NCBI GenBank assembly: GCA_018241685.1 | Contig: JAFEDJ010000040.1 | Coordinates: forward strand, 1-54,280 | From: Pseudomonadota bacterium | GTDB taxonomy: Bacteria > Pseudomonadota > Gammaproteobacteria > Burkholderiales > Rhodocyclaceae | Direction: 5' to 3' | DNA length: 54,280 bases | Shown here: positions 9,440-18,314 of the stretch, piece by piece | Layout: each line of letters starts with the position of its first letter | Numbering within the stretch: position 1 is the first letter of the stretch | Notes under the pieces: generated by a model | The model's database searches: none | Seen by the model: the letters and a program-made list of their open reading frames with translations, nothing else | Told to the model about the DNA's origin: nothing | Program-made: the position numbers and the translations under genes

Positions 9440-10630
9440 TCATCCTTGGGCTACGCGTTCCGCCCTGGCCGTCACGATGCCCTGCTGAGCGGCCCATAGC
9501 CCGACATCTTCGCGGCGAATGGCCGCGGCCATCAGGCCGGGAAAGTGGTTTGGCGTGCAGGCGAACGAGGGCACACCGAGGGCTGCCAGTTTGGCTGCCA
9601 GGTGACGGTCGTAGCTTGGCGCACCTTCGTCGCTGAGAGCCAGAAGCGTGATGACCTGGACGCCGGACTGGACGAGTTCGCTGGCCCGTTGCAAGAGGTT
9701 TTGCTCGACACCGCCCTCGTAGAGATCGGAAATCAACACCATGATGGTATTGCGTGGATCGCGGACCAGCGATTGGCAGTAGCCGACGGCCCGGTTGATG
9801 TCTGTGCCGCCGCCGAGTTGTACGCCGAACAGGACGTCGACCGGATCACTGAGTTGTTCGGTGAGATCAACGACGGCGGTGTCGAAGACCACCATATGCG
9901 TCCGGACGGCCGGCAGGGAGGCCATGACCGCGCCGAAAATGCTCGAATAAACGACGGATGCGGCCATGGACCCGCTCTGGTCGATACACAGGATGACCTC
10001 GCGTTGGGTACGCCGAGCCTTTCGGCCGTAGCCGACCAGGTTCTCCGGGACGATGCTGCGATAGGCTTCCTGCCAGTGCCTGAGGTTGGCGCGGATTGTG
10101 CGATTCCAATCGATTTCGGCATGCCGTGGACGACGGTTGCGGACTGCTCGGTTGAGGGCGCCCGTGACGGCGCTACGCATCGGCTCTTCGAGCTTATCCA
10201 TGAGTGCGTCGACTACTTTCCTGACCACGGAGCGCGCTGTGTCCCGTGTCTTGCTCGGGATGATGCCGCGCAGTGACATCAGGGTGGCGACCAGATGTAC
10301 GTCGGGTTGTACTGCGTCCAGCATTTCCGGCTGGAAGAGCATGCTCTTGAGGTCCAGGCGTTCCAAGGCGTCCTTCTGCATGACCTGCACGACCGAGGCT
10401 GGAAAATAACGACGGATGTCGCCCAACCAGCGGGCAACATGCGGCGAGGACGCACCGCTGCCGCCGCGCAGGCCACCCGGTTCGTCGGCGTCGTAAAGCG
10501 CGTGCAGCGCGTCGTCGATGCGCAGGTCATCGCCGGTCAGTAGGTCGTTGCAGGCGGTCTCGGCCGGTTTTCCAAGAACCAGGCGCCAGCGACGCTTGCG
10601 GGCGTCATCGGTGTGCGCAATGTGACTCAT
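9440..10630 (-). CDS. VWA-domain protein of the MoxR/SWIM operon
   Basis: 396 residues, no signal peptide. The C-terminal half is a von Willebrand A domain with an intact metal site: DQSGS (Asp217, Ser219, Ser221), Thr276 in GGGTDI and Asp302 in LISDLYEGG. The N-terminal half is helical and basic, including a region ARSVVRKVVDALMDK. VWA proteins act as metal-dependent adaptors for MoxR ATPases, positioning a substrate protein. It is the last gene of the five-gene leftward operon, and its ATG overlaps the DUF5682 stop by four bases. It should form a complex with the MoxR-type ATPase two genes upstream; its substrate is unknown. Confidence 0.88.
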   Translation of the reverse strand: MSHIAHTDDARKRRWRLVLGKPAETACNDLLTGDDLRIDDALHALYDADEPGGLRGGSGASSPHVARWLGDIRRYFPASVVQVMQKDALERLDLKSMLFQPEMLDAVQPDVHLVATLMSLRGIIPSKTRDTARSVVRKVVDALMDKLEEPMRSAVTGALNRAVRNRRPRHAEIDWNRTIRANLRHWQEAYRSIVPENLVGYGRKARRTQREVILCIDQSGSMAASVVYSSIFGAVMASLPAVRTHMVVFDTAVVDLTEQLSDPVDVLFGVQLGGGTDINRAVGYCQSLVRDPRNTIMVLISDLYEGGVEQNLLQRASELVQSGVQVITLLALSDEGAPSYDRHLAAKLAALGVPSFACTPNHFPGLMAAAIRREDVGLWAAQQGIVTARAERVAQG

Positions 10631-12945
10631 GCTTGGATTCCCAGAAGTTGGTGCAATAAGGGCAAGACCTGTTCAGCGCGGGCCGTATCCCAATCCGACG
10701 GGCTTGCCAGGGGCGAGGCGACTGTCGAACGGTTGACCCGTTCGCCGAGTTGCCGCCGTTCGGGTGTGCTGAACGCAGCAAAGGCGCGACGCAGCAGGGG
10801 CAATTCACGGATGAAGTCGTCTTCCCCCAGGCTGCCGAGCCAGCCATCAACCATGGCCCACAGCTGTGGATCGTGGAGCAGAACCATGCCGCTCTGGTTG
10901 AGGAAACCTTCGAGCCAAGCAGCAGCCGGTCCTGGGTCGTTGCCGACCGATAGGGCTTGGCTCATGCGCAGTGAAGTTTGTTCCAGGCTGGTGAGTTGCT
11001 CGTCGAAGAGCAGGCGGTTGGCAAGGCCGCAGATCAGCCCGTGGCAACTGCCGAGTTCGGAGAGCCTGTGCAGGGATTGTTGCCATTCTTCCTGAAGGTT
11101 ATGGCGGGCGAGCAGGCCCAGCGCTTGATGTAGCGTAATAATGTGCGTGCGCATCGCTTGGGCGGCTTCATCGTCGAGGGTCGAGCAGGCGCCTGGCAGG
11201 CCGATGGCGGCGCGCGGTACGAGACTGTCGAGCAGGTGCTCAACCATGCCTGCATCGGTCTGACGGACATTGCCGTAGCGAGCGATATTGGCCAGGGACG
11301 GCACGGCAGCCATCAATTGCAGTATGTCGCTGGTGATCGCTGCATGGTTTTCCAGGGCTTGGGATACAGGAGCGACGGCTTCGTTCAGATCAGCCAGCAG
11401 GACTTGGTTCACCAGTTCGGAGAGTTCGGGCAGGCTGCCCGCCGTCCGGGCCCGATCCGTTGCCCGAGCAATGGCAGCCTGGCGCACGCTGTTGCCCCAG
11501 CGGCTGGCATTGATCACGGAAATAACCAGATCCGGCGCCCACTGGATAGTCCATAACTCGTGGAAGCTGCCCTTGGCATTGCGCCCGGTTCTGCTCAGGG
11601 AGCCCCAGTCGATGTCGAGAAGCCTGAGGCGATGCAGCAGGTGGCTACGAGCCAGATCGTTCTCCTGGCGCAGGTCGAGATCAATCGTCTTTTGCGTCGC
11701 TTCCGTTTTCAGGCGCAGGCTCTTCTGTTGCTGTTGCAGATCTCGTTGCAAAGGAACTGCCGGGGTCGTTTCCGGGGTATGACCGAGGTGGTCGCCGACG
11801 GTCATTTTTCGCCGGATAAGTTGCATCGGCACTTCATCGCCCATGCAGACGACGGTTCGCAAGGCCTCGTCGAGTTCGTCGAGACCCGGCTGCGGGCGGT
11901 CGCGCAGGGCGGCCAAGGCATCGGCCAGGCGGACGGTTTCGATGATGTGCGCTGAGGAGCAGTCCAGCCCGCTTTCGCGGAAAAGTCGGGCTGCGCGGGT
12001 CAGCCAGCCGACGGCCCGATCCTCCCTCGTGCTTTGCCAGAGGTGCTCGTACCAGCCGGGTGAAGCGACGCCTGCACCATAGCCGCTGGTGAAACTGAGG
12101 TTGTGGTAGGACCAGGGTACCCAGGTACTCGCGACCTTGATTTTCGGCAAGCCCTTGAGCAAATCGTTGTCGGCCCTGGCAGGGGGCATTTCGCTCAGGG
12201 CTGGTACGTGCCAGGCGCCGCAGACCACGGCAATACGCTGGAAACCTTCTTTCTGGGCCTGGCGCAGACATTTCCGCATGTGTGCCTCGCGCAGGGCTTC
12301 ACGCCGTTCGACAGAAGCCGGGGAGGTGCGGGGGGGCGCTTCGTTGCGCATGCAGTTCATGGCTTCGCCAATGGCCGCAAACAATTCCAGGCTGTCTCCG
12401 CGTTCCTCGACCAGGTGATTCCACCAGGCTTCGCCATCGTCGTAGCCGGCGGCGCGGCCTAGCCAGTCGAGGGGATCACCGCTTGGCCCTGACGTGTCCA
12501 CGGCGACTTCTGGGCCGTTTTCCACCCCGGCTTCGTCTTCCGGCAGTGCCGGTGCTTCTACCGCAACGTCGGGCGTCTGGCCGTCGTCCTCGTCAGCGGC
12601 TGGACGGTTCAATGCGAAGCGGTGCGCTGCCGGCAGATCGATGAAGCGAGCCGGGATCTGCCGTTCCAGTGCAAAGCGTAGGGCATTCCATTCCGGAGAG
12701 AAGGCAGCGAAGGGATAGAAGGCGGCTTCACGTGCATCGTCAGGGTTGTAGACGAGCAGCGCGACCGGCGGCACCAAGCCATCGGCCTGCATGAACGTCA
12801 GCATCTCCTCGCCATCGGGGGGGCCTTCGACGAGCAGGCAATCCGGTTGCAGTTCCTCGAGGGCACGTATCAGGCTGCGGGCGCAACCCGGCCCGTGGTG
12901 GCGAATGCCGAACAGGTGAAAAGGTGTAGCGGGTGAATCAGCCAT
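10627..12945 (-). CDS. DUF5682 family protein (TraB/EreA/ChaN-like motifs)
   Basis: 772 residues, cytosolic by sequence. The N-terminus FHLFGIRHHGPGCA, then DCLLVEGPPDGEEM, and later RIAVVCGAWHVPAL (near residue 240) are the family landmarks. The paired GxxH-type motifs recall the TraB/Tiki/EreA/ChaN superfamily of metal-dependent hydrolases; that link is inferred. The remaining two thirds is largely helical with no motif I know, apart from an acidic low-complexity stretch near residues 115-150 (AADEDDGQTPD). It sits between the MoxR ATPase and the VWA gene; its stop overlaps the VWA start. A hydrolase effector acted on or gated by the ATPase is a plausible role. Confidence 0.85.
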   Translation of the reverse strand: MADSPATPFHLFGIRHHGPGCARSLIRALEELQPDCLLVEGPPDGEEMLTFMQADGLVPPVALLVYNPDDAREAAFYPFAAFSPEWNALRFALERQIPARFIDLPAAHRFALNRPAADEDDGQTPDVAVEAPALPEDEAGVENGPEVAVDTSGPSGDPLDWLGRAAGYDDGEAWWNHLVEERGDSLELFAAIGEAMNCMRNEAPPRTSPASVERREALREAHMRKCLRQAQKEGFQRIAVVCGAWHVPALSEMPPARADNDLLKGLPKIKVASTWVPWSYHNLSFTSGYGAGVASPGWYEHLWQSTREDRAVGWLTRAARLFRESGLDCSSAHIIETVRLADALAALRDRPQPGLDELDEALRTVVCMGDEVPMQLIRRKMTVGDHLGHTPETTPAVPLQRDLQQQQKSLRLKTEATQKTIDLDLRQENDLARSHLLHRLRLLDIDWGSLSRTGRNAKGSFHELWTIQWAPDLVISVINASRWGNSVRQAAIARATDRARTAGSLPELSELVNQVLLADLNEAVAPVSQALENHAAITSDILQLMAAVPSLANIARYGNVRQTDAGMVEHLLDSLVPRAAIGLPGACSTLDDEAAQAMRTHIITLHQALGLLARHNLQEEWQQSLHRLSELGSCHGLICGLANRLLFDEQLTSLEQTSLRMSQALSVGNDPGPAAAWLEGFLNQSGMVLLHDPQLWAMVDGWLGSLGEDDFIRELPLLRRAFAAFSTPERRQLGERVNRSTVASPLASPSDWDTARAEQVLPLLHQLLGIQA

Positions 12946-12956
12946 GTGCGTAGCGC

Positions 12957-14036
12957 CTAGTCCAGTTCCCGGCAGGCGCGGTAGAGGTCTTTCCAGTCGC
13001 TGCGTTCCTTCATGACCGTCTCCTGGTATTCCCGCCAGACCACCGTATCCTGCACCGGATCCTTGACGATGGCGCCGACCAGGCTGGAGGCGATGTCGCC
13101 GGCGCGCAGCACGCCGTCACCGAAGTGGCCAGCCAGGGCCATGCCACTGTTGATTACGGAAATCGCCTCAGCCGTGCTCAGGGTGGCGCTCGAACTCTTC
13201 AGTTTGGTTCTGCCGTCTTCAGTCTGGCCGTTGCGCAGCTCTCGGAAAATCTGCACGACCCGGCGTACCTCCTTGAGGGCCGGAGGCTCGCCAGGTAGTT
13301 GCAGGGCTCGTCCGAGCTCGGCAACCCGCTTGCTGACAATGCTGACTTCTTCTTCGTCGCTGGCCGGTACCGGCAGGATGACCGTATTGAAGCGCCGTTT
13401 CAGCGCACTGGAGAGTTCATTGATGCCCTTGTCGCGATTATTGGCCGTCGCAATGACGTTGAAGCCGTGTATCGCCTGAGCCTCGATGCCGAGTTCAGGA
13501 ACGGGCAGTGACTTTTCCGAAAGGATGGTGATCAGCGTGTCCTGCACGTCCGCCGGAATCCGGGTCAGCTCCTCGATACGTGCGGTTTTACCCTGCTCCA
13601 TGGCGCGCATCAGTGGGCTGGCGACCAGCGCAGTCTTGGATGGCCCCTTGGCCAGCAACTCGGCATAGTTCCAGCCGTAGCGCAGTTGCTCCTCGCTGGT
13701 GCCGGCCGTGCCCTGGATGAGCAGGGTCGAATCGCCACTGACGGCAGCCGCCAGCTGCTCCGACACCCAGGACTTGGCGGTACCCGGCACACCGAAGAGG
13801 AGCAGGGCACGATCAGTGGCCAGCGTGGCGATGGCTGTTTCCATCAGGCGTCGGTTGCCGATGTACTTGGCGCTGACCTGAAAGCCGTTGGCGAGCGTGC
13901 TGCCCATCAGGTATTCGGCCACCGCCCATGGCGAAAGTGCCCAGTTTTCCGGCCGCTCGCGGTTGTCCGCCTTTTTCAGTTCCTCGAGTTCCTCGGCGAA
14001 TTGTTGCTCGGCATGCTGGCGTAGGACGTGGCTCAT
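12957..14036 (-). CDS. MoxR-type AAA+ ATPase
   Basis: 359 residues. Walker A is GVPGTAKS at 82-89. The Walker B position reads ARIEELTRIP (Glu155-Glu156), lacking the usual Asp-Glu pair but keeping acidic residues. Sensor 1 is IATANNRD (near 196-202) and the arginine finger follows in ALKRRF (214-216). MoxR ATPases remodel or activate protein partners together with a VWA adaptor, here encoded two genes downstream. The N-terminus (HAEQQFAEELEELKK) is a probable short coiled coil. It lies between DUF5691 and DUF5682 genes with gaps of 11 bases each side. Its activity in this system is not characterised. Confidence 0.92.
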   Translation of the reverse strand: MSHVLRQHAEQQFAEELEELKKADNRERPENWALSPWAVAEYLMGSTLANGFQVSAKYIGNRRLMETAIATLATDRALLLFGVPGTAKSWVSEQLAAAVSGDSTLLIQGTAGTSEEQLRYGWNYAELLAKGPSKTALVASPLMRAMEQGKTARIEELTRIPADVQDTLITILSEKSLPVPELGIEAQAIHGFNVIATANNRDKGINELSSALKRRFNTVILPVPASDEEEVSIVSKRVAELGRALQLPGEPPALKEVRRVVQIFRELRNGQTEDGRTKLKSSSATLSTAEAISVINSGMALAGHFGDGVLRAGDIASSLVGAIVKDPVQDTVVWREYQETVMKERSDWKDLYRACRELD

Positions 14037-14047
14037 GGTGATTTTCG

Positions 14048-15595
14048 CTATCTGAGAATTTGATGAAGGGTCTTGCGTTGTTCGACGATGGCCAGGAGCC
14101 TTGCCAAGGTCTTGCTGAAATACTCGATTTCCGGGCGGCCGACTGGCCAGCCTTCGCAGGCCGCGGCAAAACAGGCCGGAGGAATCAGGCTGGCCAGTTC
14201 GGGGAGAGCCTGGCTGATTTCGTAAACACCGCCGCCGGCATTGACTGGCAGCTCCACAAGTCGCTTGATCTCGACCAGGATGCGGTGGGAAAAGCTCTCT
14301 GACAGCCCCTCCTGGTAGCGCGCAAAGTCATTTACCAGTTGAGCCAGTAGTCCGCTGCGGGAACAGCCTTGCGATGTGCTTTCGAGCAGTCTTAGCCAGT
14401 GCTGTTCACGCGCTGGCGCCGGCAGAAAAGCGAGTACTTTGAAAAGATCGATCCTCAGTCCCGAACCATCAGTCTGGGTCACGAACTCGGCGGCCCAGTC
14501 TGCTTCGGGATTCCGCAGCAAGGCGTCGTACCAGGCGCGCAGGATGGCCTCGCTCCAGTCCGTGCTATTTGCCCATTCGATCAGACCGCCCGGCGACAGG
14601 CCGGTTGTTTTCGTCCACCAGGCGAGGGGTACGCAGCGGGCGATCTGGTACAGCCACCAAGCCCTTTCGCCCAAGCTCTCGTTCTTGGCCCGGTTTTCTT
14701 CAAGTGCATCGCTCTTCCAGTCGCTGGAGAAACCGGCCGGGGCCTCGAGGGGGAACACGGAGCCAGGCAGGGGGGCTTGGCCGAGACAGGCTGCCATTCG
14801 TTCAGTCATGCGCCGACTGAAACGGCTGTCGGGCAGCGCGGCCAGAAGGTTGGCTGCCCGTTGGCGCACTTCCTTGCTGCGGTCGGCCAGCAGGCTTTCA
14901 AGGAAATCCTCGTCCTGCAAGCCCAGGCCCGCGCTCATCGTTTCCAACAGGCTGGCCCGCTCTCGTGCATCAAGTTGCGAAAAGCCGTCCTGCAGCAAGC
15001 TGCGCGCCTGCCCAGGATCGCTTTGCCGCAACCTGCCGAGCAGATGCTTCCGCTGGTCCTGGCTGCCGTTTTCCCACAGGGCCGGGTCGGTAGCCGGGGC
15101 AGCTTCACCCGCGGCGTAGGCCCACTCCGGATTGAGACCGGCCAGCCACTGGCCCCGTTGGCCGATTACGGGGAGAAGTGCCGGGCGCAATTCGTGGCTT
15201 TTTTGGCCCAGGGTCAGGGCATGCGGCAACAGGCTGGGGGCTAGGCAGTAGCCTTTGTCCGCCAAGCGGAAAAAAGCCTCGCCGCGCAATGTGTCAGGAC
15301 CGTTGACGAGGATCTGCTGCAGGGCCGACAGGAGCTGTGGATCATCGACAAGCGCTAATCGTTCCTCCGGGCAGAGGGGGGGAGGGGTTCCCTCCGCGAC
15401 AGGGGGGGCGTAGCCGGCTGCTGAACACAGTGCCAGGCTACCTGCGCAACGCAGAACGCGGATCTCCATGTCCTCACCTTGCGGGCAGGCTGCTTTGAGC
15501 AAGGTGCCGATGTTGCCGGGGGGCTCCGGGAGGTCCGGTGGGTGACGGCCGCTACCCAGCAGGACCTGGCTGGCAAGCTCGTGTAGTAGTTTCAT
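14048..15595 (-). CDS. DUF5691 family protein
   Basis: 515 residues, mostly alpha-helical with HEAT-like pairs in the middle (SLLQDGFSQLDARERASLLE, then LESLLADRSKEVRQRAANLL, which is a typical repeat pair). This fits a scaffold that binds other proteins. It has no catalytic motif, signal peptide or membrane segment. The start ATG at 15595 overlaps the SWIM stop in an ATGA; a longer frame would intrude into that gene. DUF5691 genes are usually found with the MoxR, DUF5682, VWA and SWIM genes, as here, so the assignment rests mainly on gene context and size. Confidence 0.82.
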   Translation of the reverse strand: MKLLHELASQVLLGSGRHPPDLPEPPGNIGTLLKAACPQGEDMEIRVLRCAGSLALCSAAGYAPPVAEGTPPPLCPEERLALVDDPQLLSALQQILVNGPDTLRGEAFFRLADKGYCLAPSLLPHALTLGQKSHELRPALLPVIGQRGQWLAGLNPEWAYAAGEAAPATDPALWENGSQDQRKHLLGRLRQSDPGQARSLLQDGFSQLDARERASLLETMSAGLGLQDEDFLESLLADRSKEVRQRAANLLAALPDSRFSRRMTERMAACLGQAPLPGSVFPLEAPAGFSSDWKSDALEENRAKNESLGERAWWLYQIARCVPLAWWTKTTGLSPGGLIEWANSTDWSEAILRAWYDALLRNPEADWAAEFVTQTDGSGLRIDLFKVLAFLPAPAREQHWLRLLESTSQGCSRSGLLAQLVNDFARYQEGLSESFSHRILVEIKRLVELPVNAGGGVYEISQALPELASLIPPACFAAACEGWPVGRPEIEYFSKTLARLLAIVEQRKTLHQILR

Positions 15596-16920
15596 GCGCT
15601 CTCCAGTTCCTCTCGCCAGACCAGTTTCCCTTGCCAGGCGGCAAGTGGGCGCAGGAGCTCTCCATCCCATTCGCCGAAAACGGTGAGTGGAGCCCCGCCG
15701 CTGGCCGCCAGCAATTGCCAGCCATCTTCGTGGCGTAGTTTCAGGGGGAGACGGCGTTGTTCGGCGCAGTGTAGTGACCAGCCCTGGGGACTGAAGTAGG
15801 GCACGCCGTCATCGATCAACATGGGGTGCGGTGATTGCCAGGGATTGGCGGCAATGCCTCCGGCCAGTACGTCCAGTGCGGCAGCAAGTTGACCAGTCGG
15901 CGGGGCGCTGTTGGGCAGCAGTTGGGGGGCGCCGGTGTTTAGTGCGCGCAGGGGCTGATTGCTTGGGAAGAAAGCCAGTTCCCCGTGCAGGCTGCTGGCG
16001 GTAATGTAATTTTGTTCGAAGCGTCGTCCGCCATGCGCAAAGTCGAGCAGCAGGGCCATGCGTCGTGACAGCCGGCCGAGCAGCCAGACACGGCGCAACC
16101 ACAGGTTGCCTTCCTCGTCGAAGGCTTGGCCGACAATTTGCCAGTCGTCGCGTAGTCGCTCGCCGTCGGCCAACACGCTGTCCCGGTCGATGCTGATGCC
16201 GAGGGCACTGCGGATATCCTGCTGAATGGCTGGTGGCAGGTTGTCGAGGCGGCGAAAGGCATCGATCAGTACGCGTAGCTGGCCCAGTCCGCCCAGGACG
16301 TGCCCCGGCCAGGCTTCATTCCGGCCAACCTGGGCGCCGATCCGGCGTAGGCGGGAGGCGAGGCCCGGCAATTGGGCATCGATCATGCGCCGTGCCAGCT
16401 CGTCCCAGATTGCCGCCTGCCCCGGCAACTGCGCCAAGCCCTGGCGAAGTCGGTCGTTGAGCCAGCGTTCCAGCTCTTCCAGGCCGCCGGTCATGCGTTG
16501 GTGGCGGGCCTCCTCGCGACGGGCTGTGGTTTGCGGGTCAGGTGCTGCGTTGCGTTTCTCGACGATCTTGGCTTCCTGCTTTTCTGCCCGCTGCTGGCGC
16601 GAGGCCAGCCAGTCGGCGACCCAGGCGGGGGCCGTGGCCGCCGAGAAGCTGGTCGGGTTCTGCGCGAGGAGGAGCAATAGCGCCAAGCCATGTTTGCAGG
16701 GGAATTTGCGACTTGGGCAGGAACAACGAAAAGCCGGGCCGGATTTGTCGACCTGCACCTGATAAGGTTTGCTGCCGCTGCCCTGGCATTCGCCCCAGAT
16801 CGCCTGCTCATCGTATTCAAGACGCGGCCATTTGCCCGGAATGACCAAACCCTTGGCTGCTTTGGCCGAAGCTTCGTCGGGCGAAAGCTCCAGAACTTCA
16901 CCAGCGCTCAACGCTATCAT
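15592..16920 (-). CDS. SWIM zinc-finger protein
   Basis: 442 residues. The SWIM motif is Cys66-x-Cys68-x6-Cys75-x-His77, seen as FRCSCPSRKFPCKHGLALL, a small zinc-binding fold that contacts DNA or protein. A charged Gln/Lys/Glu-rich linker follows (SRQQRAEKQEAKIVEKR), and the C-terminal two thirds has no motif I recognise. It is the first gene of the leftward five-gene operon, with a promoter-like pair in the gap upstream. It may recognise the target or trigger of the ATPase system; that is inference. Some of the coding sequence is a little less GC-rich than housekeeping genes nearby. Confidence 0.87.
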   Translation of the reverse strand: MIALSAGEVLELSPDEASAKAAKGLVIPGKWPRLEYDEQAIWGECQGSGSKPYQVQVDKSGPAFRCSCPSRKFPCKHGLALLLLLAQNPTSFSAATAPAWVADWLASRQQRAEKQEAKIVEKRNAAPDPQTTARREEARHQRMTGGLEELERWLNDRLRQGLAQLPGQAAIWDELARRMIDAQLPGLASRLRRIGAQVGRNEAWPGHVLGGLGQLRVLIDAFRRLDNLPPAIQQDIRSALGISIDRDSVLADGERLRDDWQIVGQAFDEEGNLWLRRVWLLGRLSRRMALLLDFAHGGRRFEQNYITASSLHGELAFFPSNQPLRALNTGAPQLLPNSAPPTGQLAAALDVLAGGIAANPWQSPHPMLIDDGVPYFSPQGWSLHCAEQRRLPLKLRHEDGWQLLAASGGAPLTVFGEWDGELLRPLAAWQGKLVWREELESA

Positions 16921-16948
16921 TGAATGCTCATTGTTATGACGTCGGTGA

Positions 16949-16978
16949 ATTTTAGGTTAATGGAATTCCCTGGGGCAA
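16949..16978 (-). promoter_or_regulatory. Candidate sigma-70 promoter for the SWIM/MoxR operon
   Basis: Read on the minus strand, TTGCCC (-35) and TAAAAT (-10) are separated by 18 bases, about 30 bases upstream of the SWIM start. Both hexamers are imperfect. Confidence 0.4.
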
Positions 16979-17132
16979 GTTCGACCCGAGTACTGCTCCG
17001 CGGCATCCCGCGTGAATTGGCATGCCGGCAACGAGCCAGATCCACTGAACGGTTGGCTCCACAGCGGACAGGCTGCTTTGGGCAACGCGCCTGTTTATCT
17101 TATAGGGTGGTCGATGATAATGTCATTGGATT

Positions 17133-17179
17133 CGGTGCCCGTCGCGCTGTTCCGATGACGGTCAGGCTGACGGGCACCG
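17133..17179 (+). repeat. 11-base inverted repeat upstream of Wzz-like gene
   Basis: CGGTGCCCGTC (17133-17143) is repeated inverted as GACGGGCACCG (17169-17179) with no mismatch and a 25-base loop. It ends 42 bases before the presumed ATG, so it may be a leader hairpin or a two-site operator. It does not look like a terminator because no T-run follows. Confidence 0.55.
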
Positions 17180-17221
17180 TTCCTCGGATCGCCTTGCGGC
17201 GATTGTTTCGGTGACCTGCCC

Positions 17222-18232
17222 ATGCCTTTTCCCGTTGAGCTGCGTTGTGCGCTCGAACGACACGCGATGTCCCTTTCCCGTACGTGTCAGCGTGTCCGGC
17301 CGCGTGTGCTTGCCCCGGCGATCCTGCTGCTGGCGCTGCTGTTGGGGTGGGGGTGGCGCGCGCTGTATCCGGTCGAGTACCGGGCCGTCGTGCGGGTCAG
17401 GTTGCCAGCTGCTGCCGATCAGCGGCAGAAGCAGCTCAGCGATCCCGCCGAGGAGCTTGCCAGCCAGGCCTTGCTGCACAAGGTGGCGGTGCGTCTGGGC
17501 CAGGGCGGCCATGGGGCTCCGGACGTGTCCGGCTTGCAGGCACTGTTGCGGGTCGAGATATTGCCGGCGAGCGGTGTCATTGCGTTGCAGGCCACAGGCT
17601 CCGACCCTGCGTATCTGACTCGTGTCCTGAATACCGTGCTGGATGTGTACCGGGAAGAGGGCCAGGCGGTGACGCGCATCCGGGCGGTGGCGGGGGCGCT
17701 GGAAGCGGCGGGGGCCGAGCTGGGCGAGGCCGAGGCGCGTCTGCAGGAGATCCGGGCTGCGCTGGCGTCGGGCAGGCGCGATGCATTGGGGGCGGACGAC
17801 GCACGGCTGACGCTGATTGCCGACCGGGTGGCCGAGCTGCGCGGCGAGATCCGCGATATGGAGCGGACCTTCGCGCCGCCGCTGATCCGGCGCAATCCGC
17901 AGCTGCGGGAGCTGAACGGACGCATTGCGGTGATGGAGCGGCAGATCAAGACGCAGCGTAGGGCGATCCAGCGCAATGCCGTGCAGGCCGCGCAGCGTGA
18001 GGTGGGGCAGGGGCGTGCCGAGCTGGAACGGCTGAAGACCGAGCTGATGACCTGGCGCGCCGAGTTGTTGACAGTGGTCGATGAACTTGAGGTGTCGGCT
18101 GTGTCGGCGCCGTCCGAGCGGGGGCAGACGGCGTGGGTGGTGTTGGCCATGGCGGGCGGCTTGACCGCCATGGCCCTGGGCAGCTGCCGGCTCGCCCGGC
18201 GCCGCCGCGATCCCGTGCTGTTGCCGGGCTGA
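17222..18232 (+). CDS. Wzz/GumC-like coiled-coil inner-membrane protein
   Basis: 336 residues. One membrane helix near residues 31-43 (PAILLLALLLGWGW), a periplasmic part with a long coiled coil (roughly 155-290, Glu/Ala/Arg-rich heptads such as AAGAELGEAEARLQEIRAAL), and a second helix near the C-terminus (AWVVLAMAGGLTAMALG). This is the topology of polysaccharide co-polymerases (Wzz, GumC, EpsF families), which control chain length. It differs in lacking the kinase domain and in standing alone without glycosyltransferase or Wzx/Wzy genes. The start is uncertain: ATG 17222 has a weak ribosome site and ATG 17267 is possible. Function is therefore inferred from topology. Confidence 0.6.
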   Translation: MPFPVELRCALERHAMSLSRTCQRVRPRVLAPAILLLALLLGWGWRALYPVEYRAVVRVRLPAAADQRQKQLSDPAEELASQALLHKVAVRLGQGGHGAPDVSGLQALLRVEILPASGVIALQATGSDPAYLTRVLNTVLDVYREEGQAVTRIRAVAGALEAAGAELGEAEARLQEIRAALASGRRDALGADDARLTLIADRVAELRGEIRDMERTFAPPLIRRNPQLRELNGRIAVMERQIKTQRRAIQRNAVQAAQREVGQGRAELERLKTELMTWRAELLTVVDELEVSAVSAPSERGQTAWVVLAMAGGLTAMALGSCRLARRRRDPVLLPG

Positions 18233-18270
18233 CGCTGCTGCCCGGCCCTGCCGCCGGAGGCGTTAACGAG

Positions 18271-18292
18271 AAAGGGGGCCGCAGCCCCCTTT
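18271..18292. terminator. Bidirectional terminator hairpin
   Basis: AAAGGGGGC and GCCCCCTTT form a perfect nine-pair stem around a CGCA loop, with T or A runs built into both ends. It lies between the convergent Wzz-like and enoyl-CoA hydratase genes and should end both transcripts. Confidence 0.85.
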
Positions 18293-18314
18293 CGATCCCT
18301 GCTCAGCGCAAGGC

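Larger units (their letters stand above)
16921..17221. other. Divergent gap between SWIM operon and Wzz-like gene
   Basis: This 301-base gap has no gene. Toward the left it contains a promoter-like pair for the SWIM operon, and toward the right an 11-base inverted repeat ahead of the Wzz-like gene. The centre has nothing I can name. Confidence 0.5.
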
